In this document: positions 1-8,788 of the stretch, piece by piece
Layout: every line of letters starts with the position of its first letter
Numbering within the stretch: position 1 is the stretch's first letter
Assembly (NCBI GenBank): GCA_014800895.1
Contig: JAAVFG010000025.1
Coordinates: forward strand, 18,458-82,457
Source: Bacteroidales bacterium
GTDB taxonomy: Bacteria; Bacteroidota; Bacteroidia; Bacteroidales; Muribaculaceae
Reading direction: 5' to 3'
DNA length: 64,000 bases
Position numbers and translations under genes: made by a program
The notes under the pieces: generated by a model
Database searches by the model: none
The model's input: the letters and a program-made list of their open reading frames with translations, nothing else
What the model was told of the DNA's origin: nothing

Positions 1-269
1 AATGAACCAGCGACGAGCCCCCCGCCCAAAACACGGTTTAATTCGCCGGAGGGCATTTTCATCCTCGCCTCCTCCTTTATCTCTATGTCAGAGAGTTTCA
101 CAGGCTTCTGGCTTTTTACCAATCCGCGTTTTGACCCTCCTTTAGAGGTCGTCACTTTCTCCTCAACAAACGTATTCCATTCCCCGCACGAAGGACACTT
201 TCCAAGCCATTTGGAATTCTCATAACCGCAATTATTGCAAAACCATACTGTCTTAGTCTTCGTTGCCAC
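1..269 (-). CDS. radA: DNA repair protein RadA (Sms), N-terminal part, cut by window edge
   Basis: About 89 N-terminal residues are present; the gene runs off the left edge. The protein starts with a C4 zinc finger (Cys11, Cys14, Cys25, Cys28, in the contexts CNNCG and CPSCGEW), followed by a basic linker and the start of the RecA-like domain (SGELNRVLGGG). This order is diagnostic of RadA/Sms, a RecA-related ATPase that drives branch migration during recombinational repair. The best start is a GTG at 267-269, because no in-frame ATG lies upstream of the finger; AGGAGG sits two bases before it. A TAAATTTG-like -7 element lies at 297-304 on this strand. mdh is transcribed divergently. The identity is firm and the start is probable. 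Confidence 0.9.
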   Translation of the reverse strand, partial: MATKTKTVWFCNNCGYENSKWLGKCPSCGEWNTFVEEKVTTSKGGSKRGLVKSQKPVKLSDIEIKEEARMKMPSGELNRVLGGGLVAGS

Positions 270-347
270 TTCCTCCTGTTTTATAAATTGTTTCAGCAAA
301 TTTAACGAAAATTCCTGAACAAATGAATTTCTCAGACCTTATTATTT

Positions 348-385
348 ACAAAGTAGTTACTTCAAATTAGAAACAAAGTAATTAC
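348..385. repeat. Imperfect 13-bp direct repeat upstream of mdh
   Basis: ACAAAGTAGTTAC (348-360) and ACAAAGTAATTAC (373-385) differ at one base and are spaced 25 bp apart. They lie in the radA-mdh divergent intergenic region just before the mdh start. They could be a regulator site; no regulator is implied by the sequence itself. Confidence 0.5.
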
Positions 386-407
386 CAAAAACTAAAATTA
401 TAGAAAC

Positions 408-1421
408 ATGGAATTTATAACAGATGAAAAACTTCTGATTGTCGGTGCGGCAGGTATGATCGGATCTAACATGGCACAAACTGCCATAATGATGCACCTT
501 ACTCCAAATATCTGTCTTTATGACCCCTATGCCAAGGGACTTGAAGGGGTAGCGGAGGAATTGCTTCAATGCGGTTTCGAAGGAATGAATATCACATACA
601 CAGATGATATTGAAACTGCTTTCAAGGATGCCAAGTATATCGTATCCTCCGGTGGCGCACCTCGTAAAGCGGGCATGACTCGTGAGGATCTTCTTAAGGG
701 TAACGCACAGATTGCAGAGGATTTCGGTAAGAATGTGCGCAAGTATTGCCCCGATGTAAAGCATATTGTAGTAATCTTCAACCCCGCTGACATCACAGGT
801 CTTGTCACATTACTCTACTCCGGCGTAAAACCCTCTTGCGTTACTACCCTTGCAGCTCTTGACTCTACCCGTCTCCGCAACGAACTTGCCAAATACTTCA
901 AGATTTCTCCGGATAAGATTGTCAATGCCCGTACATACGGCGGTCACGGCGAGCAGATGGCGGTATTTGAATCTACCACAATCGTTGACGGTCGTCCCCT
1001 TAAGGAACTCATTGAGGAGAAGGCAATCCCTGAAAAAGATTGGGAGGAGCTTAAGGTCCGTGTAATCCAGGGAGGCAAGAATATCATCGACCTCCGAGGC
1101 AGATCATCATTCCAGAGCCCGGCATACCTTTCCATCGAGATGATTGCCGCCGCTATGGGTGGTCCGGCTTTCAAATGGCCTGCCGGCGTATATGTGAACG
1201 ATGAAAAGTTCCAGCACATCATGATGGCTATGGAGACTACCATTACCAAGGATGGGGTTACATTCCGTCCTGTAGAAGGCACTCCGGATGAACAGAAGGA
1301 GCTTGAAGAGAGCTACAAACATCTATGCGCCCTCCGTGATGAAGTAATCTCATTGGGTATCATGCCTCCTATCTCTGAATGGAGCAAATTGAATCCCTAT
1401 CTTGACATGCAGACAAAATAG
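408..1421 (+). CDS. mdh: Malate dehydrogenase (NAD-dependent)
   Basis: 337 residues of the lactate/malate dehydrogenase fold. It interconverts malate and oxaloacetate with NAD(H), serving the reductive branch towards fumarate and succinate in gut Bacteroidales. The N-terminal Rossmann motif GAAGMIG is at residues 13-19. Substrate-binding Arg candidates are Arg86 and Arg92 in the mobile loop, followed by FNPAD (about 124-128) and an Arg in LDSTRLR. The catalytic His is H180 in GGHGEQ. The length is close to the family norm. The gene stands alone between divergent radA and its own terminator at 1454-1490. The assignment to malate rather than lactate rests on overall resemblance to Bacteroidales Mdh proteins. 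Confidence 0.9.
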   Translation: MEFITDEKLLIVGAAGMIGSNMAQTAIMMHLTPNICLYDPYAKGLEGVAEELLQCGFEGMNITYTDDIETAFKDAKYIVSSGGAPRKAGMTREDLLKGNAQIAEDFGKNVRKYCPDVKHIVVIFNPADITGLVTLLYSGVKPSCVTTLAALDSTRLRNELAKYFKISPDKIVNARTYGGHGEQMAVFESTTIVDGRPLKELIEEKAIPEKDWEELKVRVIQGGKNIIDLRGRSSFQSPAYLSIEMIAAAMGGPAFKWPAGVYVNDEKFQHIMMAMETTITKDGVTFRPVEGTPDEQKELEESYKHLCALRDEVISLGIMPPISEWSKLNPYLDMQTK

Positions 1422-1453
1422 AATGTAAGTATAAAAAGCAGACAATATGTTCG

Positions 1454-1490
1454 GGAGATACTGAATTATTCAGTGTCTCCTTATTTATTT
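1454..1490 (+). terminator. Intrinsic terminator after mdh
   Basis: An 11-bp stem (GGAGATACTGA / TCAGTGTCTCC, one G-T pair) with a 5-nt loop, followed by TTATTTATTTT. Confidence 0.75.
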
Positions 1491-1503
1491 TCCTTAATAT
1501 ATT

Positions 1504-1535
1504 TTTGAGTATCTCATTTTTTTAGACTATATTTG
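1504..1535 (+). promoter_or_regulatory. Bacteroidetes-type promoter for serC
   Basis: The -33 TTTG (1504-1507) and -7 TATATTTG (1528-1535) are separated by 20 bp and match TTTG-N20-TAnnTTTG. The predicted leader before serC is about 80 nt. Confidence 0.7.
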
Positions 1536-1623
1536 CCCTTGAATTGTCAGAACATCTTTATACTATACCTGTTGCAAAGCTGGTCTGACTTCAAAATTGA
1601 ACATTCAAAAACTACTTTGAGTC

Positions 1624-2691
1624 ATGAAGAAACATAACTTCTATGCAGGGCCTTCAATCCTGAGCCCCTACACCATTCAAAAGACCGCTGACGCGGTACT
1701 TAACTTCGCCGATACAGGTCTCTCAGTGCTTGAGGTCTCTCATCGCAGCAAAGAGTTTCAGGCGGTAATGGATGAGGCGCAGGCCCTCACCAAAGAATTG
1801 CTCCAACTCCCCGATGACTATCATGTCCTCTTCCTGGGCGGTGGCGCTTCCTTGCAATTCTGCATGGTGCCTTTCAATATTCTTGAAACCAAAGCAGCTT
1901 ACCTTAACACAGGTACCTGGGCGACTAACGCCATAAAAGAGGCTCGAATCTTTGGTGAAGTAGAAGTGCTCGCATCTTCAGAAGACACTAAATTCAACTA
2001 TATCCCCAAGGATTTCACTATTCCCTCTGATGTGGATTATTTCCACTTCACTTCCAATAATACTATCTATGGTACTGAGATTCGTCATGACTTAGACTCA
2101 CCCGTACCTGTGGTATGCGATATGTCTTCTGACATCTTCTCTCGTGAATTTGATCCTACTAAATACGGTATCATCTATGCCGGCGCGCAGAAGAACCTTG
2201 CTCCTTCCGGTGTGACCATCGTTATCGTTAAGGAGTCTCTTCTTGGTCATGTCAGCCGTCCCATCCCTACTATGCTTGACTATCGCACCCACATCAAGAA
2301 GGGATCAATGTTCAACACTCCTCCCGTGCTTCCCATCTACTCTGCCCTACAGACTCTTAAATTCTACAAAGAACAGGGTGGCGTAAAGGCTATGGAGAAG
2401 AAAGATCTTGACAAGGCAGCTCTTCTTTATGACGCTATTGATGCAAGCAAGATGTTCGTTGGTACAGCAGCCGAGGCGGACCGCTCAATCATGAATGTAT
2501 GTTTCGTAATGCGTCCTGACTATGCGGAACTCGAAAAGGATTTCCTTGATTTCGCCACTTCCAAGGGTATCGTCGGTATAAAGGGTCACCGTTCTGTTGG
2601 TGGTTTCCGCGCTTCTCTCTACAACGCACTCCCCGAAGAGAGCGTGAAAGTGCTCGTAGATGCAATGAAGGAATTCGAAGCTAAACACTAA
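1624..2691 (+). CDS. serC: Phosphoserine aminotransferase
   Basis: 355 residues, full length for the class V (fold type I) PLP aminotransferase SerC. It makes O-phosphoserine from 3-phosphohydroxypyruvate and glutamate in serine synthesis and can also act in pyridoxine synthesis. The N-terminus carries the FYAGPS signature of the family. GGGASLQF (about 72-79) is the phosphate-binding loop, and the PLP Lys is K190 in [12 protein letters not shown]. The substrate-binding C-terminus contains [11 protein letters not shown]. It is followed 14 bp later by serA, and the two form an operon preceded by the promoter at 1504-1535. No serB lies nearby, so the last step must be encoded elsewhere. Confidence 0.97.
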   Translation: MKKHNFYAGPSILSPYTIQKTADAVLNFADTGLSVLEVSHRSKEFQAVMDEAQALTKELLQLPDDYHVLFLGGGASLQFCMVPFNILETKAAYLNTGTWATNAIKEARIFGEVEVLASSEDTKFNYIPKDFTIPSDVDYFHFTSNNTIYGTEIRHDLDSPVPVVCDMSSDIFSREFDPTKYGIIYAGAQKNLAPSGVTIVIVKESLLGHVSRPIPTMLDYRTHIKKGSMFNTPPVLPIYSALQTLKFYKEQGGVKAMEKKDLDKAALLYDAIDASKMFVGTAAEADRSIMNVCFVMRPDYAELEKDFLDFATSKGIVGIKGHRSVGGFRASLYNALPEESVKVLVDAMKEFEAKH

Positions 2692-2705
2692 GAAAATTAT
2701 CAAAG

Positions 2706-3629
2706 ATGAAAATACTTGTTTTCACTGAAAAACCATTTGCAAAAGCTGCAGTAAAAGCTATTGCCAATACAGTAGATGCTTCAGGAAACGATCTTGAATT
2801 AGTAGAGATGGGCACTCGTGAGGATTTTCTCGCGGCTATGCCCGGCACTGACGGTCTTATAGTACGCAGTGACAAAGTGGATGCTGCAATTATGGATGCA
2901 GCTAAAGGGTCTCTTAAGGTTATCGTACGTGCAGGAGCCGGATATGATAATATCGACCTTGACGCTGCTTCCGAACGTAAGATCTGCGTTATGAATACCC
3001 CCGGTCAGAACTCCAATGCAGTTGCCGAATTAGTGTTTGGTATGATCGTAATGATGTGCCGTAACCAATATAACGGTAAAAGTGGTTCGGAACTGCGCGG
3101 AAAGTCTCTCGGTATCTATGCCTATGGTCAGGTCGGAAGAAATGTAGCTCGCATCGCTAAAGGTTTCGACATGAAGATTGAGGCTCTTGATAAATTCGTT
3201 GACGATGTGGTAATGGAGGCAGATGGTGTAAAGCCTATCCATGATGTTGAGCGTCTCTTCTCAGAGAATGATTTTGTTTCTCTTCATATCCCTGCCACAC
3301 CTGAGACTCGCGGTTCAATCGGCTATGATCTCGTTATGAAGATGCCGCAAGGTGGAGTTCTTATCAATACTGCCCGTAAGGAGGTGATTGATGAAGCAGG
3401 TCTAATGAAAGCCCTTGAGGAGCGTCCCGACCTCCGTTACGTTTCCGATATCAAACCGGATACTGCTGAGGAATTTGAGAAGAAGTTTGCCGAGCGTGTT
3501 TTCTTCACTCCCAAGAAGATGGGAGCCCAGACAGCAGAGGCTAACTTCAATGCAGGTGTAGCGGCTGCCGAGCAGGTGATAGCATACCTTAAAGATGGCT
3601 GGGACAAGTATCAGGTGAATAAATTCTAA
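2706..3629 (+). CDS. serA: D-3-phosphoglycerate dehydrogenase-type 2-hydroxyacid dehydrogenase (short, no ACT domain)
   Basis: 307 residues of the D-isomer-specific 2-hydroxyacid dehydrogenase family; by context it provides 3-phosphohydroxypyruvate to SerC. The NAD-binding motif is around YGQVGRNVA (about 140-148). INTAR supplies the conserved active-site Arg (R224). There is no C-terminal ACT regulatory domain, so serine feedback of the E. coli type is not expected. Oddity: where most family members have the catalytic His in a PHIG-type motif, this one reads TPKKMGAQ (268-275), with no His, and the usual catalytic Glu region reads SDIKPD. I recall this form from other Bacteroidetes SerA proteins, so it is probably a functional clade variant and not decay. 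Confidence 0.85.
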   Translation: MKILVFTEKPFAKAAVKAIANTVDASGNDLELVEMGTREDFLAAMPGTDGLIVRSDKVDAAIMDAAKGSLKVIVRAGAGYDNIDLDAASERKICVMNTPGQNSNAVAELVFGMIVMMCRNQYNGKSGSELRGKSLGIYAYGQVGRNVARIAKGFDMKIEALDKFVDDVVMEADGVKPIHDVERLFSENDFVSLHIPATPETRGSIGYDLVMKMPQGGVLINTARKEVIDEAGLMKALEERPDLRYVSDIKPDTAEEFEKKFAERVFFTPKKMGAQTAEANFNAGVAAAEQVIAYLKDGWDKYQVNKF

Positions 3630-3646
3630 TCCTAATACTTTTGCTT

Positions 3647-4363
3647 ATGAAGAAGTATATTGCCGAAATGATCGGCACTTTCGTCCTGACTCTCATGGGT
3701 TGCGGATCAGCCGTATTCGCCGGTATCGGACTTGGCACTACAGGCTTTGGAGTCTCTACACTTGGTGTGGCATTTGCTTTCGGCCTTGCCGTAATCGCCA
3801 TGGCATACACTATCGGTAATATCTCAGGATGTCATATTAATCCCGCGATCACTATGGGTGTATGGGCAAGCGGACGTATGAAAGGTAAAGAGGCTGGAGG
3901 ATATATGCTGTTCCAGGTTGTAGGAGCTATCATTGCCTCTGCCGTTATCTATTTCCTCGTTCATACAGGCAATGAGGGAGGTCTTTCAGCGGTATTCAAT
4001 GATACGACCACAACCGGAGCAAACTCATTCCTCCCCGGGAATATTGTTCCGGCATTTGTTGCAGAGTTTATCTTCACTTTTATCTTCGTGCTTGTAGTGC
4101 TCGGTACAACCGACTCTAAGAAAGGTGCGGGAGCTTTTGCCGGGCTCGCTATCGGTTTGACACTGGTATTGGTACACATCGTATGTATTCCAATCACAGG
4201 AACTTCCGTAAATCCTGCTCGTTCCATCGGTCCTGCTATCTTTGCATGTATTCAGGGTGATTGTACTCCTATTTCTCAGATCTGGCTCTTTATTGTGGCT
4301 CCTATAGCGGGTGCCCTATTAAGCGCAGGCGTATGGAAATACTTCGGATCAAAGGAAGACTAA
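3647..4363 (+). CDS. Aquaporin / MIP-family channel (AqpZ-like)
   Basis: 238 residues from the ATG at 3647; a TTG six bases earlier would add two residues but is less likely. This is a major intrinsic protein channel in the inner membrane that passes water and possibly small solutes. Six hydrophobic segments and two half-helices are visible, with both NPA boxes intact: CHINPAIT in the first half and TSVNPARS in the second. The residues around the second NPA (NPARSIGPA) and the length resemble aquaporin Z more than GlpF. It starts 17 bp after serA, so it is probably co-transcribed with serine genes, an unexplained pairing. It ends at a strong palindromic terminator. Confidence 0.92.
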   Translation: MKKYIAEMIGTFVLTLMGCGSAVFAGIGLGTTGFGVSTLGVAFAFGLAVIAMAYTIGNISGCHINPAITMGVWASGRMKGKEAGGYMLFQVVGAIIASAVIYFLVHTGNEGGLSAVFNDTTTTGANSFLPGNIVPAFVAEFIFTFIFVLVVLGTTDSKKGAGAFAGLAIGLTLVLVHIVCIPITGTSVNPARSIGPAIFACIQGDCTPISQIWLFIVAPIAGALLSAGVWKYFGSKED

Positions 4364-4383
4364 ACACAATAATATAATATATT

Positions 4384-4419
4384 AAGAGAGGAGATTAATT
4401 AATTAATCTCCTCTCTTTT
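4384..4419 (+). terminator. Terminator after the aquaporin gene
   Basis: Perfect 34-nt palindrome with 17-bp arms (4384-4417), GAGAGGAGATTAATT against its complement, followed by TTTTG. Because it is fully symmetrical it may also act on transcripts from the other side. Confidence 0.85.
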
Positions 4420-4447
4420 GTATTCTTCATTCAGACAAAAATAGACA

Positions 4448-4476
4448 AATCCTTGAGAGTATATCTCCCAAGGATT
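4448..4476 (-). terminator. Terminator at the end of the tpiA-SPOR-folE operon
   Basis: AATCCTTG / CAAGGATT arms with additional inner pairing, followed on the minus strand by a T-rich stretch (CTATTTTTG). Confidence 0.6.
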
Positions 4477-4504
4477 CATATTATATCTGAAAGGGTTTTA
4501 GTCG

Positions 4505-5089
4505 TTACTTTCCGAGATGATGCATAAATTCCATTCTCAAGGCAGGATCAGAAGCAAAGACACCGTTATAATCAAATGTGACAGTGGCAGATTCCTGCTT
4601 CTCCACCCCTCTCATCTTCATGCACAGGTGTTCTCCCTCACAAGCGACTATTACACCTTTAGTAGGAAGAGCTTGAGTAAGTAATTCGCACACCTGACGA
4701 GTCAAGCGTTCCTGTACCTGCAAACGACGGGCGAAACTATTAACGATTCTTGCCAGTTTAGAGAGTCCGATAATCTTCCCGTCAGGTATATATCCCACAG
4801 CCATCTTTCCGAAAAATGGAAGAATATGATGTTCGCAAGTGCTATAAAACTCTATATCCTTGACAACCACCATCTGTGAGCCTTCATGTTCAAACACAGC
4901 TTGCTTGGCTACTGTCAAAGGATCCTGACGATACCCGGCGGTAACATCCAAGATAGCTTTGGCCGCCCGAACAGGAGTCTTCTTAAGTCCTTCTCTTTCC
5001 GGATCCTCTCCTATCAGTCGAAGGATAGCCTCATAATGTGACGCTATCTCCTTAACAAGGTTTTCATCGTGATTCTCTTTTCCTCCCAT
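4505..5089 (-). CDS. folE: GTP cyclohydrolase I
   Basis: 194 residues. It converts GTP to 7,8-dihydroneopterin triphosphate, the first step to tetrahydrofolate (and to queuosine precursors). Zinc ligands are visible: Cys in FYSTCEHH with the following His, and Cys in [11 protein letters not shown]. The GLSKLARIV motif and the family's conserved C-terminal half are complete. It is the last gene of a tight minus-strand operon with tpiA and the SPOR protein (gap about 50 bp to the latter). The folate product fits with metF/metH elsewhere in the window, though they are not linked. Confidence 0.97.
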   Translation of the reverse strand: MGGKENHDENLVKEIASHYEAILRLIGEDPEREGLKKTPVRAAKAILDVTAGYRQDPLTVAKQAVFEHEGSQMVVVKDIEFYSTCEHHILPFFGKMAVGYIPDGKIIGLSKLARIVNSFARRLQVQERLTRQVCELLTQALPTKGVIVACEGEHLCMKMRGVEKQESATVTFDYNGVFASDPALRMEFMHHLGK

Positions 5090-5139
5090 TATAAATTTTC
5101 AGTTTAAAATCTGAATAGTTGTCAAACAAAAATATCAAA

Positions 5140-5673
5140 CTACTGCTTGATAATGATGATTTCACTATTCACTACTCGCATTTCACCGGCGAAATTCGGG
5201 AATGCTCTCTTAAGCTCCAGAAGAGCAGAGTGAGCTTCCTGCTGAGTCTGGAAGTTTCCTACGCGACAATACCAGTTAGGCGAACTTGAAAAAGTATAGA
5301 CCTGTCCCCTATACTTGGGAAAACGCTGTGAAATTGCATTTGCCCGCATCTTCACGCGCGCTTCAAGGGTTGACTGATCCCGTCCGTCAGAAAAGACCTG
5401 GACTCTGTAACCCCGAATCTTATTGATACCGGGTTTAAGATTATCGCGCCGGCGTTCCACATGTTTCTTATGAGCTGCCGGAGGAGTCACGAGCAGATCC
5501 AAGATACGTTGCGGACCATCGATCTCTACCGTACCGTTTGAGGAGTCCTGGATTATCTCAATCGCATTCTTGGCTCCTTCCTTATCATCTACAACAGATT
5601 GCGCCGCAATCATTGTCGGTAATGACAATGATGCGACGGCAACCGTATAGATAAGGATATTTCTCAGTCTCAC
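5140..5673 (-). CDS. SPOR-domain envelope protein
   Basis: 177 residues with an N-terminal signal peptide (MRLRNILIYTVAVASLSLP...AAQS), a basic linker and a C-terminal SPOR domain (about residues 85-175: RGYRVQVFSDGRDQ ... WYCRVGNFQTQQEA). SPOR domains bind denuded glycan strands of peptidoglycan, so this is a secreted wall-associated protein. It lies between tpiA (26 bp gap) and folE (50 bp gap) in one operon; I know the same grouping from other Bacteroidales. Its precise role is not known from sequence. Confidence 0.85.
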   Translation of the reverse strand: MRLRNILIYTVAVASLSLPTMIAAQSVVDDKEGAKNAIEIIQDSSNGTVEIDGPQRILDLLVTPPAAHKKHVERRRDNLKPGINKIRGYRVQVFSDGRDQSTLEARVKMRANAISQRFPKYRGQVYTFSSSPNWYCRVGNFQTQQEAHSALLELKRAFPNFAGEMRVVNSEIIIIKQ

Positions 5674-5699
5674 ATTGATTGAATATGAGGTGGAAAATT

Positions 5700-6452
5700 T
5701 CAGAATGACTCAATTATACCGAGGAATGATTCTGCGTCAAGAGCTGCACCACCGATAAGACCACCGTCTACATCGGGCTTTGCAAAAAGCTCTTTCGCAT
5801 TTGAAGGCTTGCAGCTACCGCCATAAAGGATGCTGGTGTTCTCTGCAATCTCCTTGCCATACTTATCCTCGATAACCTTACGGATATGAGCGTGCATATC
5901 CTGTGCCTGCTCAGCAGTAGCAGTCTTGCCTGTACCGATAGCCCATACCGGCTCATAAGCAATCACGATTTTGCTGAAGTCCTCGGGAGAGAGCTCAAAG
6001 AGAGCCTCTACCTGACCTTTTACAACATCGTTATATGTGCCATTCTCGCGTTCCTCAAGCACCTCGCCTACACAGAAGATAGGCTTGAGGTCGTTTGCCA
6101 ATGCCTGCTTTGTCTTCTCAAGAAGCTGAGCATTGTTCTCACCAAAATACTGGCGACGCTCGCTGTGACCAAGGATAACATACTCAGCGCCTGTAGATTT
6201 TACCATTGATGCGCTAACTTCACCGGTGTATGCACCCTTTGCATGCTCTGAGCAGTTCTCTGCGCCAAGCTTTACGAGATCATTCTCAAGAACAGCGTTC
6301 ACACTTGTAAGATGAGTGAAAGGTACACATGTAATAACCTCGCAGTTTACTTTCTTCCCTTTAAGAAGAGTATTGATATTGTTTGCAAGCTCTACTCCTT
6401 CGTCGAGAGTAGTATTCATTTTCCAGTTTCCTGCTACGATATTCTTTCTCAT
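5700..6452 (-). CDS. tpiA: Triosephosphate isomerase
   Basis: 250 residues, a complete TIM barrel interconverting dihydroxyacetone phosphate and glyceraldehyde 3-phosphate. Catalytic residues are visible: Lys in GNWKMN near the N-terminus, His in ILGHSERR and Glu in [11 protein letters not shown]. An upstream ATG at 6488 would add 12 residues, but the promoter's -7 box (6476-6483) lies within that extension, so translation must start at 6452 ([10 protein letters not shown]). It is the first gene of the tpiA-SPOR-folE operon, divergent from uvrB. Confidence 0.97.
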   Translation of the reverse strand: MRKNIVAGNWKMNTTLDEGVELANNINTLLKGKKVNCEVITCVPFTHLTSVNAVLENDLVKLGAENCSEHAKGAYTGEVSASMVKSTGAEYVILGHSERRQYFGENNAQLLEKTKQALANDLKPIFCVGEVLEERENGTYNDVVKGQVEALFELSPEDFSKIVIAYEPVWAIGTGKTATAEQAQDMHAHIRKVIEDKYGKEIAENTSILYGGSCKPSNAKELFAKPDVDGGLIGGAALDAESFLGIIESF

Positions 6453-6475
6453 TGTTTTTTGGGTTTTGTTTACTG

Positions 6476-6507
6476 CAAAATTAACCATTTTTCCTCTTTC
6501 CTACAAA
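6476..6507 (-). promoter_or_regulatory. Promoter for tpiA operon
   Basis: On the minus strand TTTG (6504-6507), a 20-bp spacer and TAATTTTG (6476-6483). It decides the tpiA start codon by excluding the upstream ATG. Confidence 0.75.
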
Positions 6508-6553
6508 TAATTCTCCCTTAATTCGCGTCTTTTACTCATTATTATTCTAATTC

Positions 6554-6584
6554 TTGCCGTTCATCTCATTTTTTATTATCTTTG
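6554..6584 (+). promoter_or_regulatory. Promoter for uvrB
   Basis: TTG (6554-6556), 20-bp spacer, TATCTTTG (6577-6584); the predicted leader is about 50 nt. Confidence 0.65.
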
Positions 6585-6639
6585 TCTGTTTATTAAATAT
6601 AGAAAAATCGTCTTTATCATTCATTAAAAAAAGTCAAAC

Positions 6640-8736
6640 ATGAATTTCCAACTGACTGCAGATTATATACCCACCGGAGATCAACCGGAAGCAATAAAAG
6701 AATTAGTAACGGGCGTGGAAGATGGCCTGAAACATCAGACTCTATTGGGTGTGACCGGTTCGGGAAAAACCTTCACTATGGCGAATGTCATTAAGGAAGT
6801 AAAGCGCCCTACCTTGATTTTATCTCATAATAAAACTCTGGCAGCACAATTATATTCGGAATTCAAATCGTTTTTTCCCGACAATTCAGTTCAATATTTC
6901 GTCAGCTATTATGACTATTACCAGCCGGAGGCATATATCCCTTCATCCGACAAATACATCGAGAAGGATCTGATGATCAACGAACAGATCGAAAAACTCC
7001 GGCTCTCCACCGTAGCCGCACTCCTCTCAGGACGACGAGATGTAGTTGTCGTATCAAGTGTGAGCTGTATCTACGGTATGGGTAATCCTGAGGATTTCTC
7101 ACAAACCGTTGTTAATATACAGGTAGGTCAGAGGATAAGCCGCAATCAGTTTCTCCGCAAACTGGTTGACTCCCTTTATTCCCGGACGGAAATAGATCTG
7201 AACCACGGACAATTCCGGGTAAAAGGCGACACTGTGGATATCATGTTATCTTTTGAGGATATCCAGCTGCGTGTCACATTCTGGGGAGATGAAATTGAAA
7301 AGATACAGACAGTCGATCCTCTATCGGGAATGCCTATTGCCGAGCTTGAGGGATTTAATATATATCCCGCAAACATATTTGTATCTTCAAAAGAGAGGAC
7401 CGCGTCTGCAGTAAATCAGATTGCAGTGGATCTCGGGGCTCAATGTGACTTCTTCATTAAGGAAGGGAAACTTATGGAGGCTGAACGTCTGAAGGAACGT
7501 GTCACTTATGACCTTGAAATGATTAAGGAATTGGGACATTGTTCAGGTATTGAAAATTACTCGCGATATTTCGATGGACGAGAGCCGGGTATGCGACCTT
7601 TCTGCCTTCTGGATTATTTCCCGAAAGATTATCTTACTATCATAGATGAAAGTCACGTTACTCTACCTCAGATTCGAGGCATGAATGGAGGTGACCTCTC
7701 AAGGAAAATGAACCTGGTGGAGTATGGCTTCCGGCTTCCTGCCGCTATCGACAACCGTCCGCTGAAGTTTGATGAATTCGAGCAACTGACTAATCAGGTC
7801 ATTTATGTATCCGCTACTCCGGGTGACTATGAGCTCCAGCAGACAGAAGGTGTATTTACAGAGCAAGTGATACGTCCTACCGGTCTGCTTGACCCTGAAA
7901 TAGAGATACGCCCCACCATGAATCAGATTGATGACCTCATGGAGGAGATAAGAAAGAGAATAGATCAGGATGAAAGAGTATTGGTTACTACCCTTACGAA
8001 GCGTATGGCTGAGGAGCTGGATGCGCACCTGCGTAAATGGGGTGTTAACTCCGCGTATATCCATAGTGATGTTGATACTCTTGAACGAATCCGTATTCTT
8101 GAGGATCTTCGTCAGGGAGTATATGATGTCCTTATTGGTGTCAACCTTCTTCGAGAAGGTCTCGATCTTCCTCAGGTCAGTCTGGTTGCTATTCTTGATG
8201 CCGATAAAGAGGGCTTCCTGAGAAACCATCGTTCACTTACTCAGACAGCAGGACGTGCCGCCCGAAATGTCAACGGCAAAGTCATAATGTATGCAGATAA
8301 AATCACTGACAGCATGCAGAAGACTATTGACGAGACCGAACGTCGTCGTGCCAAACAGATACAATACAACAGAGAAAACGGTATAGTTCCTACTCCTATC
8401 GTCAAAAAATCTTCCGGTCGTGAACTCCTTGAAATTTATGGAGAGGAAGCAGCCGAAAGAGGAACAGAAATCCGGCAACCTCGTAAAGAACCAAAATTGG
8501 TCAAGCCACGCGATATCAAAAAACCGGCACCACGAGCTTATATTGAGGAGGAGCATACCGTATCTATGGCAGCCGACCCGGTTCTGGAGTATATGTCTAA
8601 GTCTGAATTGGAACATCAGGCGGCGAAAATTAAATCCGATATGATCAAAGCCGCTCGCAATACAGATTTCATCGAAGCTGCACGTCTGCGCGACGAACTT
8701 ATAAAACTGCAGGAATTGATAGGCGAACCGGCGTAA
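6640..8736 (+). CDS. uvrB: Excinuclease ABC subunit B
   Basis: 698 residues. UvrB is the damage-verifying helicase-like subunit of nucleotide excision repair that joins UvrA and then UvrC at a lesion. Walker A is GVTGSGKT (37-44). The damage-probing beta-hairpin is marked by YYDYYQPEAY (about 90-99). Helicase motifs follow, including DESH in the Walker B position and the GRAARN motif VI. The final approximately 40 residues form the UVR motif that contacts UvrC (KSELEHQ...AARNTDFIEAARLRDE). A charged linker precedes the UVR motif. It is preceded by its own promoter; downstream genes run in the same direction. Confidence 0.98.
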   Translation: MNFQLTADYIPTGDQPEAIKELVTGVEDGLKHQTLLGVTGSGKTFTMANVIKEVKRPTLILSHNKTLAAQLYSEFKSFFPDNSVQYFVSYYDYYQPEAYIPSSDKYIEKDLMINEQIEKLRLSTVAALLSGRRDVVVVSSVSCIYGMGNPEDFSQTVVNIQVGQRISRNQFLRKLVDSLYSRTEIDLNHGQFRVKGDTVDIMLSFEDIQLRVTFWGDEIEKIQTVDPLSGMPIAELEGFNIYPANIFVSSKERTASAVNQIAVDLGAQCDFFIKEGKLMEAERLKERVTYDLEMIKELGHCSGIENYSRYFDGREPGMRPFCLLDYFPKDYLTIIDESHVTLPQIRGMNGGDLSRKMNLVEYGFRLPAAIDNRPLKFDEFEQLTNQVIYVSATPGDYELQQTEGVFTEQVIRPTGLLDPEIEIRPTMNQIDDLMEEIRKRIDQDERVLVTTLTKRMAEELDAHLRKWGVNSAYIHSDVDTLERIRILEDLRQGVYDVLIGVNLLREGLDLPQVSLVAILDADKEGFLRNHRSLTQTAGRAARNVNGKVIMYADKITDSMQKTIDETERRRAKQIQYNRENGIVPTPIVKKSSGRELLEIYGEEAAERGTEIRQPRKEPKLVKPRDIKKPAPRAYIEEEHTVSMAADPVLEYMSKSELEHQAAKIKSDMIKAARNTDFIEAARLRDELIKLQELIGEPA

Positions 8737-8788
8737 ATCTAAAAAAAGAAGAAAGTCTTTTTAGAACTTAACTTAAAGGTATTCTTTA

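Noticed and set aside
6453..6488. Upstream ATG of tpiA adding 12 residues
   Set aside because: The tpiA promoter's -7 box lies within this stretch, so it is not transcribed as mRNA.
7699..8229. 176-residue minus-strand ORF
   Set aside because: Antisense to uvrB motif-bearing coding sequence; shadow frame.
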